In this document: positions 9,098-17,659 of the stretch, piece after piece
Numbering within the stretch: the first letter of the stretch is position 1
Layout: each line of letters opens with the position of its first letter
Assembly (NCBI RefSeq): GCF_029962485.1
Contig: NZ_CP073638.1
Span: 2,790,001-2,854,000 of the forward strand
DNA from: Burkholderia cepacia
GTDB taxonomy: Bacteria > Pseudomonadota > Gammaproteobacteria > Burkholderiales > Burkholderiaceae
Direction: 5' to 3'
DNA length: 64,000 nucleotides
Position numbers and translations under genes: made by a program
The notes under the pieces: generated by a model
Told to the model about the DNA's origin: nothing
Databases searched by the model: none
Seen by the model: the letters and a program-made list of their open reading frames with translations, nothing else

Positions 9098-9792
9098 CGC
9101 TTGTCTCCTTGTGCGGCGCCGCCGCGCGCATAGTAGGCGGCCACCGCGTCGATGTCGGCGTCGGACAGCTTGCCGGCGATCATCGGCATCAATCCCATTG
9201 GCCCGGGCGGACGCGTGCCGTGTTTCCAGCCGTTCAACTGGCCGGCGACATAAGCGGCCGGCTGGCCCGAGAGCGGCGGAAACGCGGTGCCGACGCCAAG
9301 GCCGCCGGGGCCGTGACATTGGGCGCACGCGGGCAGGCCCTGCGACCAGCGCCCGCGCGTGGCGAGCCACGCGCCGGTGTTCGCCGGATCGATCGAGGCG
9401 TCGTCGGGCGTGAAGGCGCCGGCCGGCGCGGGCAGGCTCGCGAAGTACGCGGAGACGGCGTCGCGCTCGTGCGGCGACAGCAGCTTCGAGAGCGGCTGCA
9501 TGATCGGGTTCTGACGGCTGCCGTCCGCGAACGCTGCAAGCTGCGCGGACAGATACGCGGCGTTCGTGCCCGCGAGGCGCGGGAAGCCGGCCGCCGCGTT
9601 GCCTTCGCCCTGGCTGCCGTGGCAGCCGATGCAGGCGGCCACGCCCGTCGCCGTGCCCTGCGTCGCGATCGTCTTGCCGGACGTTGCGTCCTCCGCATGC
9701 GCGTGGCCGGCCAGCAGCGCGGCCGCGGCGAGCAGCAGCGGCGCGAACCGGCGTCGCGAAGGCGCTCGCGGTGTATCGACCGTATCGTTCAC
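9094..9792 (-). CDS. Diheme cytochrome c, c4/TsdB-like electron acceptor
   Basis: A 232-residue periplasmic protein with signal peptide (RRFAPLLLAAAALLAGHAHA) and two similar cytochrome c domains, each with one CxxCH: CIGCHGSQGEGN and CAQCHGPGGLG, with later Met-containing segments (PIMQPL, GPMGLMPMI) as likely axial ligands. This is the layout of cytochrome c4 and of TsdB, the electron acceptor often encoded next to TsdA. I chose the GTG at 9792 because AAGGAGGGGG lies just upstream. The gene overlaps the TsdA-like gene in ATGA fashion, supporting a physical or functional pair. Confidence 0.78.
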   Translation of the reverse strand: MNDTVDTPRAPSRRRFAPLLLAAAALLAGHAHAEDATSGKTIATQGTATGVAACIGCHGSQGEGNAAAGFPRLAGTNAAYLSAQLAAFADGSRQNPIMQPLSKLLSPHERDAVSAYFASLPAPAGAFTPDDASIDPANTGAWLATRGRWSQGLPACAQCHGPGGLGVGTAFPPLSGQPAAYVAGQLNGWKHGTRPPGPMGLMPMIAGKLSDADIDAVAAYYARGGAAQGDKR

Positions 9793-9848
9793 GTGTCCCC
9801 CTCCTTGTTGTCTGTGGTGTGCGCCCCGTGCGGCGGCGCGACCGGCGG

Positions 9849-10925
9849 TCAGCCGGCGGCGGGCCCGTCCTGCTGCGGCGCGAGGTGCTGCGTCGGCCGC
9901 GTCGCATCGTATCGGCCGAAACCGTAGCGCTCGAAGATCCGGAACGCTTCCGGCGACCGGATGAACGCGAGCCACGCGCGCGCGGCTTCCGGATGCGGCG
10001 CGTCCTTCACCATCGCGCCGGCATAGATCGCCGTCGTATTCTGCGCGGCCGGAATGTCGATGTGCATCAGCGGATGCCCGACCTGTTCCTGGAACGCCGC
10101 TTCGGATTGCCACAGCACGCCCGCGTCCGCGCGCCCCTGCATCAGGAACAGCGCGGTTTCCCGATGATGGATGTGCGTGAGTTCGGTCGTGCCGGCGCGC
10201 ACCTTGTCGTCGTAGACGGCGTGTGCGAGCGTATCGCCGCCGGCCTTCACGAGCGACGCGCGGATCTGCCGCGCGACGCCTTCGAATGCCGGGTTCGGCA
10301 TCGCGAGCTTCACGTCGGCGCGCGCGAGATCGTTCAGCGACGCGATGCGCTTCGGATTGCCGGCGCGCACCATGATCGTCAGCTGGTTCGTCACGTACGG
10401 CACGGCCGGGCCCGCGAGCGTGCCGTCCGCGATCAGGCCGTTGATCTTGCCGAGCCCCGCGAAATACGCGTCGGGCTTGACCGTCCACGTCATGTTGCCG
10501 ACGGTGATCGTGCCGCCCGCCTGGATCTGCTTCACGAGCAGCCCGGGCGGGATCGTTTCCCAGTAGATGCGGCCGCGGTACTCGGGATGGTCCTCCTCGA
10601 ACTTCGCGACGAGCGGCGCCATCGCGAAGAAGTAGTTGCCGCCGACGTACAGCACGAGCTTCGGTGCGGTGAGGTCGCCGTGGAAATCGGCGAGCACGTC
10701 GACCTGTGGCACGGTGAATTCGAGGCCGCGATGGATCGCATCGTTGTTGCGGCCGTCCTGCCAGGGCGGAAAGACGGTCGCGTCGGTGGCGGCGGGTGCG
10801 GCGAGCGCAAGCACCGACACACCGCACAGCCAGGCGGCCAGCGCGGCCCGCAGCGTGCGCCGGCGGCGGCGCGAAGGCGATTGCAACGGCGGTTTCGTCT
10901 GGATCGATGTCATCGCGGCGCTCAT
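9849..10925 (-). CDS. Periplasmic solute-binding protein, ModA-like type II fold
   Basis: A 358-residue exported protein (Arg-rich n-region, hydrophobic core AALAAWLCGVSVLALA) of the extracellular solute-binding family. Characteristic parts are KLVLYVGGNYFFAMAPLVAKFEEDHPEY at the start of lobe 1, AVPYVTNQLTIMVRAGNP at the hinge, and KDAPHPEAARAWLAFIRSPEAFRIFERYGF at the C terminus, which matches the ModA/oxyanion-binding group. The ATG at 10925 overlaps the stop of the preceding gene (ATGA). No permease or ATPase gene is adjacent, so it may deliver ligand to the neighbouring periplasmic enzymes or work with a distant transporter. In context the ligand could be a sulfur oxyanion, which is inference. 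Confidence 0.75.
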   Translation of the reverse strand: MSAAMTSIQTKPPLQSPSRRRRRTLRAALAAWLCGVSVLALAAPAATDATVFPPWQDGRNNDAIHRGLEFTVPQVDVLADFHGDLTAPKLVLYVGGNYFFAMAPLVAKFEEDHPEYRGRIYWETIPPGLLVKQIQAGGTITVGNMTWTVKPDAYFAGLGKINGLIADGTLAGPAVPYVTNQLTIMVRAGNPKRIASLNDLARADVKLAMPNPAFEGVARQIRASLVKAGGDTLAHAVYDDKVRAGTTELTHIHHRETALFLMQGRADAGVLWQSEAAFQEQVGHPLMHIDIPAAQNTTAIYAGAMVKDAPHPEAARAWLAFIRSPEAFRIFERYGFGRYDATRPTQHLAPQQDGPAAG

Positions 10926-11713
10926 TTCGCGTACGTGAAACCGGCCTGCTGCAGCTCGGGCAGCGTGCCGACCGCGCCCGGCGTGACGATTGCCGACGGG
11001 ATCACGTGGTTGGTCAGGTCGGCCGCGAGCGCATCGAGCGGCAGCTTGTCGGGGTTCGTGTTCGCGCCGTCGAGCCGTTCCGCGAGTTCCCAGATCGCGT
11101 TGTGGCACGACAGGAACACGACGCCGCGCTGATGTAGCGCGGCGAGGCTGTTGTCATGCGACGAGAATGCGCCGTCGGGCGCTTCATGGTCCTGCACGCC
11201 TTTCGATTGCGCGGGCTTTGCGTCGAGCAGCGTGTTGGCCGGGAACGCGGCGCCGGCGAATTTCGCGAGGCCGTATTTGTCCCACGCGGCCTGGTCGAAC
11301 AGCGCGAGATGCGCGCTGCCGTGCGTGGCCGACACGACGAGGAAATCCGGATGACGGTATGGCCAGATCTGCGCGTTCAGTGAATTGCGCATCAGGTTCA
11401 GCCACGGGCCGCCGAGTTCGGTGTTGTCCCACACCTGCTTCGGGCCGCCGCGATAGCCGATCACTTCGGCGAGCGCCGCGTGATCCCACTGGTCGGGGTG
11501 CTCGAGGATCATCGGTACCGTCTTGAAGTCGCGCCGTCTCGGTGCGGCCGCGAGGCGGCGCGTGAGGTCGGCGAGGCGCGCGGCGCCGCCAGGCAGCAGC
11601 GTGGCGGTGTCAGGCGCCGCGGCGTGAGCCTGGCGCGTGGCGGCGAGCAGCGCGGTGCCAGCCGCGAGGCCGAGTGTCTTGAGCGCGCCTCGGCGCGCGT
11701 GCCGGTCGGACAT
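10922..11713 (-). CDS. Tat-secreted DsrE/F-like protein
   Basis: A 263-residue protein with a twin-arginine-type leader (RHARRGALKTLGLAAGTALLAA) ending AHAAA. The C-terminal half resembles the DsrE/F sulfur-carrier fold: a strand-turn GVVFLSCHNAIWE with a Cys at the usual active position, then a segment ending VTPGAVGTLPELQQAGFTYAK, the common DsrE ending. DsrE proteins carry sulfane sulfur on that Cys. GGGAGA lies upstream of the ATG. It is the first gene of a four-gene operon with a solute-binding protein and two cytochromes, which fits periplasmic sulfur chemistry. Automated annotations often call such proteins transcriptional initiation protein Tat, a misnomer. Confidence 0.7.
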   Translation of the reverse strand: MSDRHARRGALKTLGLAAGTALLAATRQAHAAAPDTATLLPGGAARLADLTRRLAAAPRRRDFKTVPMILEHPDQWDHAALAEVIGYRGGPKQVWDNTELGGPWLNLMRNSLNAQIWPYRHPDFLVVSATHGSAHLALFDQAAWDKYGLAKFAGAAFPANTLLDAKPAQSKGVQDHEAPDGAFSSHDNSLAALHQRGVVFLSCHNAIWELAERLDGANTNPDKLPLDALAADLTNHVIPSAIVTPGAVGTLPELQQAGFTYAK

Positions 11714-11952
11714 GGGGTATCTCCCGGAATCGTTTTTGTGGGGGCGCGTTGCCGTGCGGCGGCGCGGCGTCGCGATCGCGTAGCCAGTCTAGAGGCGCGC
11801 GATCGATCCCGGAAATCGCGATATCGGATGGGAGATATTCGAAGGTCTGATGATTGACCCGGAGGCAGGCGCCGCCGCGTGGCGCGGCGGTATGGAGGGG
11901 CAGGGGGATGCGCGGCCGACGGACGCCGTTCTGCGTCGGCCGCGCGGGTGCG

Positions 11953-14121
11953 TCAGAACGACACCGTCGTCGTCAGCGTAACGAGCCGCGGCTCGCCGAC
12001 CGCGACGATCAGGTTGTTGTTGCTCGACGGGTAGTAGGTCTTGTCGAGCAGGTTCTTCACGTTGAGCTGAAAGCGCGTCGGGAACTTGCCGATCGTCGTT
12101 TCGTACGCCGCGAACGCGTCAACGGTCACGTAGCCGGGCAGCGTGAAGCTGTTCGCGGTGTCGCCGGAGCGTGCACCGACCAGGCGCGCACCGCCGCCGA
12201 AGCGCCAGCGGCCGGGCAGGTTTGCGATGGCCGTGTCGTACACGGCGAACAGGCTGCCCGTATGGCGCGCGACGTTGACGAGCGGCGTGTTGCTGTCGCG
12301 ATCGGTCGCATTCGTATATGCATAGCTGCCGATCACGCTCAGGTGGCGGGTGATTTGCCCGGCCACGTCGAGCTCGATCCCGCGCGAGCGCGCGGTGCCG
12401 ATGGTCGACGTGATGTCGCCGACCGTGACCGCGACGTTGCGCTTGTCGATCTGGTAGACCGCGAGCGTGCCGGTGATCGCGGGCTTCAGGCTGAACTTCA
12501 GCCCGGCCTCGAGCACGCGGCCGTATTCCGGCGCGAGCGGCGCGGCGACGTTCGTTGCGACGTTCGGCTTGAACGAGCGGCTCACGTTCGCGTAGGCGGT
12601 CAGCGCCGGCGTCAGCGCATACGCGAGCCCGAACTGCGGCAGCCAGACGCTGCCGCGCGAACGGTCGGCGAACACGAACGGCCGCCCCATTCCCGATTCC
12701 TGCTGCCAGTTTTCCCAGCGCAGCCCGCCCACCGCGGTGAGGCGGTCGGTGATCTTCACCGAGTCCTGCACGATCGTCGAATAGGCACGCACGACCGAGC
12801 GCGAATCGCTTTGTTTCGCGTTGGGCGTGCCGCCCGCCGCGAGCAGGCCGTACACGGGATCGTAGAGATTGAAGCCGGTCGTCGCCTTGCCGCGGATCGT
12901 GTCGCCGCGAAAGCTGCGCTGCCGCTCGTATTCGCCGCCGATGTAGATCGCGTGGTTCATCCCCGCGAGCGTCACGTTGCCGAGCAGGCCGAGCGTCGCG
13001 ATCTGGTCGGAATCGTTGCGTCCGAGGTTCGCATCGGACGAGCGCGTCATCGCGCCGGTCTTGCTGTTGAACGCGGTGGCGCGCGTGATGGTCTGGTCGT
13101 AGCGGTCGCGGCCCCAGCCGTAGGTCGCGCGCACGCGCCATGCATCGGAGAAGCGGTGCTCGATGCGCGTACGCAGCGTTTCCTGGATGCCGCTGCTTTG
13201 CGACCACGCTTCCTCGTAGCGTCGATAGCGTAATGCGTCGTCGAGCTGGCCGTTCACGAGCACGGTGCCGCGATCGAACGGCATCGTGTAGTCGACGTAC
13301 TGGTAGCTGACGTCGATCGACGTGTTCGCGTCGTGCCACGACAGCGCGGGCGCGATCAGCGCGTTGCGTTCGCGGCCGAAGCTGCGCCAGTAGCGGCTCG
13401 TGTCGTATTCGCCGGTCAGCCGGAACGCGAGCGTGCCGCCCGCGACCTGGCCCGGCTTGCCGAGCGGGCCCGTGAGATCGAACTGCGCACTGCTGCCGCT
13501 GTGGCTCGTGCGCGATGCGGAAATCGAGCCGCCGAACGTGTCTTCCGGCTTGCGCGTGACGAGGTTGATCACGCCGCCCGGATCCTGCATCCCGTACAGC
13601 AGCGAGGCGGGGCCCTTCAGCACCTCGACGCGGTCGATCGTCGCGAGATAGCTGTGCAGCACCGGCGTGCGCACGCCGTCGACGAGCACCGAGCCGTCGT
13701 TGTTCGACCCGAAGCCGCGCTTGATGAACGCGTCACGCGTGCCGCCGAGCGTGTTCGTCTGCGTGACGCCGCTGATGTTGCCGAGCACGTCGTCGAGCGA
13801 GCGCGCCTGCTGATCCTGCATCACGCTGCTGCTGACCACCGCGACCGATTGCGGAATCTCCTTCAGCGAACGGTCGTCGCCGCCCGCGATGCTGGTGGTG
13901 CGCGGCTGGTAGCCGACCGTCGGGTCGACGGCCGACGATGCGTTGACGCTGATCGCCGGGAGTTCTTGCCCGGCGGGCGTCGCGGGAGTCGATGCGGGCG
14001 TGACGGGTTCGGCGCTGGCCGCATGCGCGCCGCTCGCGGCGCACAGGGTGATCAGGACAGGCAGGCTTGCGCGCCACGGACGCAGGGTCCGGGCGCGGCG
14101 GGGCGTTCGACGGGATGGCAT
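11953..14121 (-). CDS. TonB-dependent siderophore receptor
   Basis: A 722-residue outer-membrane receptor. After an Arg-rich signal peptide comes a TonB-box region, then the plug domain (EIPQSVAVVSSSVMQDQ, LDDVLGNISGVTQ, RGFGSNNDGSVLVDGVRTP, DRVEVLKGPASLLYGMQDPGGVINLVTRKP), then a 22-strand barrel ending in TTVSF. The plug wording is that of the siderophore subfamily (FpvA/FoxA/FhuE-like). There is no clear extra N-terminal signalling domain, so it is probably a plain transporter. A Fur box lies about 80 bp upstream, consistent with iron repression. The ligand is not identifiable. No biosynthesis or ABC genes adjoin it. Confidence 0.93.
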   Translation of the reverse strand: MPSRRTPRRARTLRPWRASLPVLITLCAASGAHAASAEPVTPASTPATPAGQELPAISVNASSAVDPTVGYQPRTTSIAGGDDRSLKEIPQSVAVVSSSVMQDQQARSLDDVLGNISGVTQTNTLGGTRDAFIKRGFGSNNDGSVLVDGVRTPVLHSYLATIDRVEVLKGPASLLYGMQDPGGVINLVTRKPEDTFGGSISASRTSHSGSSAQFDLTGPLGKPGQVAGGTLAFRLTGEYDTSRYWRSFGRERNALIAPALSWHDANTSIDVSYQYVDYTMPFDRGTVLVNGQLDDALRYRRYEEAWSQSSGIQETLRTRIEHRFSDAWRVRATYGWGRDRYDQTITRATAFNSKTGAMTRSSDANLGRNDSDQIATLGLLGNVTLAGMNHAIYIGGEYERQRSFRGDTIRGKATTGFNLYDPVYGLLAAGGTPNAKQSDSRSVVRAYSTIVQDSVKITDRLTAVGGLRWENWQQESGMGRPFVFADRSRGSVWLPQFGLAYALTPALTAYANVSRSFKPNVATNVAAPLAPEYGRVLEAGLKFSLKPAITGTLAVYQIDKRNVAVTVGDITSTIGTARSRGIELDVAGQITRHLSVIGSYAYTNATDRDSNTPLVNVARHTGSLFAVYDTAIANLPGRWRFGGGARLVGARSGDTANSFTLPGYVTVDAFAAYETTIGKFPTRFQLNVKNLLDKTYYPSSNNNLIVAVGEPRLVTLTTTVSF

Positions 14122-14199
14122 GAATCGAGGCAGGATGGAGTACTAAGGATCGTGTCGCGGGCCGCGGCGTTTTGTTACGGCCAGGTTGCGCATAATATA

Positions 14200-14218
14200 T
14201 GTAATGAGAATCATTTGC
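14200..14218 (-). promoter_or_regulatory. Fur box upstream of siderophore receptor
   Basis: TGTAATGAGAATCATTTGC matches the 19-bp Fur consensus GATAATGATAATCATTATC at 14 of 19 positions. It lies about 80 bp upstream of the receptor start within an AT-rich promoter-like patch (14191-14226). It predicts repression by Fe(II)-Fur. Confidence 0.8.
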
Positions 14219-14520
14219 AATTGTAAAGAGATATCCGACAGCGTACGGGCCTCGGTTGCCGGGCCGCCGGCCGTCTGCTACCGTAACGGCCAAAATCAGA
14301 CGCAGTGAAATTCAATGAGAGAACCGGGGGCCGCACCATGTCATCTTCCTGTCACGTCGCGTTCCGCGCGGCGCCAAGCACCGCGCATGACCATGCGGGT
14401 GACGAAGTGATCGCAGCCGTATTCCGCCATTCGAACGATTAAAGCAACGGAAGCGAATTCATCCGGCGATGCGCCGGGCTTCAATCACTTCAACCACCAC
14501 GCTGGACGGGAGACCAACCC
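14219..14520. other. Divergent intergenic region
   Basis: This carries the promoter area between the TonB receptor and the small exported protein. No coding potential is supported; the frames present are short or mirror the flanking genes. Confidence 0.5.
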
Positions 14521-14967
14521 ATGAAAAAGATTTCCGCGCCGTTCGCGGCGGCCGCGCTTGCGGCATGCACGCTGCTGGCGGGCGTTCACCAGGCTGCTTG
14601 CGCGGCTTCGGACGCCGAACCCGCGATCGCCGCGCATTACGGCGCCGTGATCGAGGCCTATACGCAGGACATGGCCGCCGCGAAGGCGAAATACGATGGC
14701 AAGCGCCTCGCGTTCGTCGGCGCCGTGATCCGGATGGGCGGCGACCCGGGCGGCACCTACTTCGGCGCTCTGACGGCCGACGGCGAGCAGTTCGACACGC
14801 ATTTCGACGTGGCCGACCAGGATGCGCTGAAGCCGAAATTCCCCGGCGGCGAGATCAAGCCATTCGTCACGTCGGCGGCGTTCCGCTTCAGCTGCGTGAA
14901 CGAGGGCTATATCGACGCGCCGGTGCTGCCGGGGTTGAAGCTCTCGCATTGCCGGCTCGCCGATTGA
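14521..14967 (+). CDS. Small exported protein, probable OB-fold (tRNA_anti-like)
   Basis: A 148-residue exported protein with signal peptide. The leader contains LAAC at residues 13-16, which could be a lipobox, but a longer type I cleavage after AACA is also possible. The mature part has the pattern KYDGKRLAFVGAVIRMGGDPGG followed by YFGAL, reminiscent of the OB-fold tRNA_anti-like family common in small bacterial exported proteins. GGGAG precedes the ATG. Two Cys in the C-terminal part (FSCVNEG, SHCRLAD) could form a disulfide. Function is unknown. It converges with the porin gene. Confidence 0.65.
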   Translation: MKKISAPFAAAALAACTLLAGVHQAACAASDAEPAIAAHYGAVIEAYTQDMAAAKAKYDGKRLAFVGAVIRMGGDPGGTYFGALTADGEQFDTHFDVADQDALKPKFPGGEIKPFVTSAAFRFSCVNEGYIDAPVLPGLKLSHCRLAD

Positions 14968-14993
14968 GGATGCGCCGGTGCGGTGTCCGGCGT

Positions 14994-16088
14994 TCAGAAC
15001 TTCTGCTGGATGCCGGCCATCACGCCGAGCTGGTTCATCCCCGTGCCGACCGTCCCGCCCGCGGCGACCGCGTTCGCGGCCAGCTTGCTGTTGAACATGT
15101 AGCCCGCCGACGTATAGACGGTCGTCCGCTTGGACAGGAAATAGTTCGCGCGTCCGACGAGCAGCGTGGCATTCGTGCCGCCTTCGCTGTTCTCGCGGCG
15201 TTGCAGGTAGCGGACGCCCTGGAGATCGAGCGCGAGGTAGGGCGTCGCGTAGTACGTGCCCCCGGCGAACACGATATCGGCCTGCAGGTGTTCGGCCGCC
15301 GCGAGGTTGCGGCGGATCCATCCGGCGCCCAGTTTCGCGGGGCCGATCTTCACGTAGCCGGCGACGATGTCGCGCGTGTCGGTGTACGCCGGATTGTTCA
15401 GCGGCGCGAGTGCGCCACCACCGCCGCGCATCACGTCGTGCGACGCAGCAAGCCCGAAATTGCTCGCGTCGTACGCGAGCATCGCCGTGTATTGGCGGCA
15501 AGCGACGATGTCGCCGGGCACCTGTCCGGCGCAGCCCGTCGCTGACGGCCCCGCCGGCCCGGCCGCGTCGCGGCCGAAGCTGTAGGTGGCGCCGAGCGTC
15601 ACGCCGTGGAACGTACCCTTGTAGCCGATCGCGTTGTCGCTGCGCGCGTTCGGCAGATAGGAGTCGAAATCCGCCATGGAGTGAATCGACGGGCCGATCA
15701 CGTCGGCATTGGTCAGCACGATCATCGACATGTTCATCTGGCGGCCGAGGGTCAGCGCGCCGAACGGACTGTTCACGCCGACGTTCGCCTGTCGCCCGAA
15801 CAGGCGCCCGCCGTAGTTCAGCGCGCCGGTGCCGGGCTGGAAGCCGTTCTCGAGCACGAAGAAGGCCTGGTAGCCGCCGCCGAGATCCTCGGTGCCTCTC
15901 AGCCCCCACCGTGACGGCACCTCGCCGGTCAGCGTCGGCACGCCCGTGAACGATCCGCCGTGCGCGGCGTTGTTGTAGTAGGACACGCCGGTATCGATGA
16001 TCCCGTACAGCGTGACGCTGCTTTGTGCGCAGGCCGGTCCGGCCAGCGCCATCGCCGTCGCGAGTGCGACGCCCAGTTTCGTTTTCAT
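14994..16088 (-). CDS. Gram-negative porin in aromatic-acid cluster
   Basis: A 364-residue outer-membrane porin with signal peptide (MKTKLGVALATAMALAGPACA), first strand QSSVTLYGIIDTGVSYY, the motif RWGLRGTEDLGGGYQAFFVLENGF, and a C terminus IQQKF. The start at 16088 has TTGGAGAC upstream; a much longer open frame upstream is antisense-like read-through over the transporter gene. It is the last of five same-strand genes (oxygenases, reductase, transporter, porin), so it probably admits aromatic acids across the outer membrane for this pathway. A sequence like the MarR-linked operator sites precedes it. Confidence 0.93.
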   Translation of the reverse strand: MKTKLGVALATAMALAGPACAQSSVTLYGIIDTGVSYYNNAAHGGSFTGVPTLTGEVPSRWGLRGTEDLGGGYQAFFVLENGFQPGTGALNYGGRLFGRQANVGVNSPFGALTLGRQMNMSMIVLTNADVIGPSIHSMADFDSYLPNARSDNAIGYKGTFHGVTLGATYSFGRDAAGPAGPSATGCAGQVPGDIVACRQYTAMLAYDASNFGLAASHDVMRGGGGALAPLNNPAYTDTRDIVAGYVKIGPAKLGAGWIRRNLAAAEHLQADIVFAGGTYYATPYLALDLQGVRYLQRRENSEGGTNATLLVGRANYFLSKRTTVYTSAGYMFNSKLAANAVAAGGTVGTGMNQLGVMAGIQQKF

Positions 16089-16111
16089 GGCTGTCTCCAA
16101 ACAGTATGTAG

Positions 16112-16125
16112 ATGTACTTATTGAT
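16112..16125 (-). promoter_or_regulatory. Operator-like site upstream of porin
   Basis: ATGTACTTATTGAT matches the site GTGTACTCATTGAG found upstream of the vanA-like gene at 11 of 14 positions. It lies about 25-35 bp before the porin start, suggesting control by the same MarR regulator. Confidence 0.45.
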
Positions 16126-16189
16126 TTTTCAATGACCCGGGCGTATCCGGGATGCCGACGGGTATCGGCAAGACTTCGGGCGTTGCGTG

Positions 16190-17527
16190 TTACGACATCG
16201 CCGGGTCGCGTTGCCGGCGTGGCAACGCGGCACGCGTGCCCGCCACGGCGACGGCGATCGCCGCGCCGGCCATCGGCACGAGGAACGCGAGGTAGAGGTG
16301 GGAAACGGACCAGCCGTCGTCCAGCAGCGCACCGACCGTCATCGGCGACAGGATTGCGCCGAGGCGGCCGATGCCGACCGCGAGGCCGATGCCGGTCGTG
16401 CGGATTTCGGCGGGGTACGGCGTCGGCGACAGCGCATACATGCCGGCCACGCACGCATTGATCACGGCGCCGAGGAACACCCCGACCGTCATCCCGATGC
16501 CGAGCGAGCCCGTGTTCGCGCCGAACACGACCATCAGTACGCCGCCGAGCAGCAGTGTTGCGCCGAGCAGGTTGCGCAGGCCGAACCGCGTCGACAGCAG
16601 GCTGAAGAGCGACGCGCCCGCAATGCCGCCGAGGTTGAGCAGCACGCCGCCGGTGACGCCCTGCGATGCCGACAGCCCGGCCTGGACCAGCAGCTTCGGC
16701 GTCCAGCTCACGACGAAGTAGAAGCTGCCCATCACGAGGAAGAACGCGATCCACAACGCGATCGTGCGGCGCGCAAGCGGTGCGCGCAGCACGGCTGTCC
16801 AGCTGGACGAGGGGCTCGCCGTGTCGAGGGACGAGGTCGGCAGCGTGTCGATCGGCGCGCGCTTCATTCTCGCGAGGATGCGGTTGATTTTCTGCAGCGC
16901 GTTGTCCGGACGCCTCGCCAGCAGGAAGTCGAGCGATTCCGGCAGGAGCGCGAGCACCATCGGGATCGACAGCAAGGTCAGGATGCCGCCGAACGCAAAT
17001 ACGCTGCGCCATCCCCACGTCGACAGCAGGTAGCCGGCGATCACGCCGCCGGCGGTGGCGCCGATCGCGTAGCCGGTCGACTGCATGCCGATCGCGGCGC
17101 TGCGCCATTTGTTCGACGCGTACTCGCCGCTGATGACAGTCAGGCTCGCCAGCATGCCGCCGATGCCGAGCCCCGTGTACGCACGCGCGATGGCGAGTTG
17201 CAGCGTGCTGTGCGTGGCCGCGCAGGCGAGCATCCCGGTCGAGATCACGGCGAGGCAGAGCAGGATGATGCGGCGGCGGCCGACGCGGTCGGCCAGCGGC
17301 GCGATCAGCACCGAGCCGATACCCATGCCGGCCAGCCCGGCACTCAGCAGCAGGCCGATTTCCTTGCCGCTCAGTTTCCATTCGGCCGCCAGATGCGGCG
17401 CGGCAAACGCGATGGCCAGCACGTCGAAGCCATCGAGCATGTTCAGCACGACGCAGGCCGTGACCGCCATCGTCTGGAACACGCTCATCGGGGATTCGTC
17501 GATCGTATTGCGGATACTTGCGCTCAC
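16190..17527 (-). CDS. MFS aromatic acid:H+ symporter (AAHS/PcaK type)
   Basis: A 445-residue, 12-segment major facilitator. Hallmarks are NMLDGFDVLAIAFAAPHLA in TM1 (DGFD motif of the AAHS group such as PcaK, BenK and VanK), the loop 2-3 signature APLADRVGRRR, and the helix 4-5 segment TGLGIGGMLASLTVISGEYASNKWR. It imports aromatic carboxylates with protons. The GTG at 17527 has AAGGA upstream. It follows the second Rieske oxygenase by 132 bp on the same strand, so its likely cargo is the methoxylated aromatic acid degraded by the neighbouring enzymes, such as vanillate. Confidence 0.88.
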   Translation of the reverse strand: MSASIRNTIDESPMSVFQTMAVTACVVLNMLDGFDVLAIAFAAPHLAAEWKLSGKEIGLLLSAGLAGMGIGSVLIAPLADRVGRRRIILLCLAVISTGMLACAATHSTLQLAIARAYTGLGIGGMLASLTVISGEYASNKWRSAAIGMQSTGYAIGATAGGVIAGYLLSTWGWRSVFAFGGILTLLSIPMVLALLPESLDFLLARRPDNALQKINRILARMKRAPIDTLPTSSLDTASPSSSWTAVLRAPLARRTIALWIAFFLVMGSFYFVVSWTPKLLVQAGLSASQGVTGGVLLNLGGIAGASLFSLLSTRFGLRNLLGATLLLGGVLMVVFGANTGSLGIGMTVGVFLGAVINACVAGMYALSPTPYPAEIRTTGIGLAVGIGRLGAILSPMTVGALLDDGWSVSHLYLAFLVPMAGAAIAVAVAGTRAALPRRQRDPAMS

Positions 17528-17659
17528 GTCAAAGATCCTTGAAAAATAGTATGACTAATCAAATTGGATGGAATCGAAGCCGCGGTAAAGAATGGGACGA
17601 AAGCGAATACGAATGCGTGGGCTGGCGGGCATCCTGGGGCCCGCCAGCCCGCGCGGTGC

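Noticed and set aside
8159..9907. Apparent fusion of an N-terminal Arg-rich region to the TsdA-like cytochrome
   Set aside because: The N-terminal part is the other frame of the adjacent cytochrome; signal peptide and AAGGAGA define the start at 9097.
14994..17381. Apparent 795-codon fusion of an Arg-rich protein with the porin
   Set aside because: The upstream part is out-of-frame read-through of the transporter gene. A signal peptide and ribosome site mark the true porin start at 16088.
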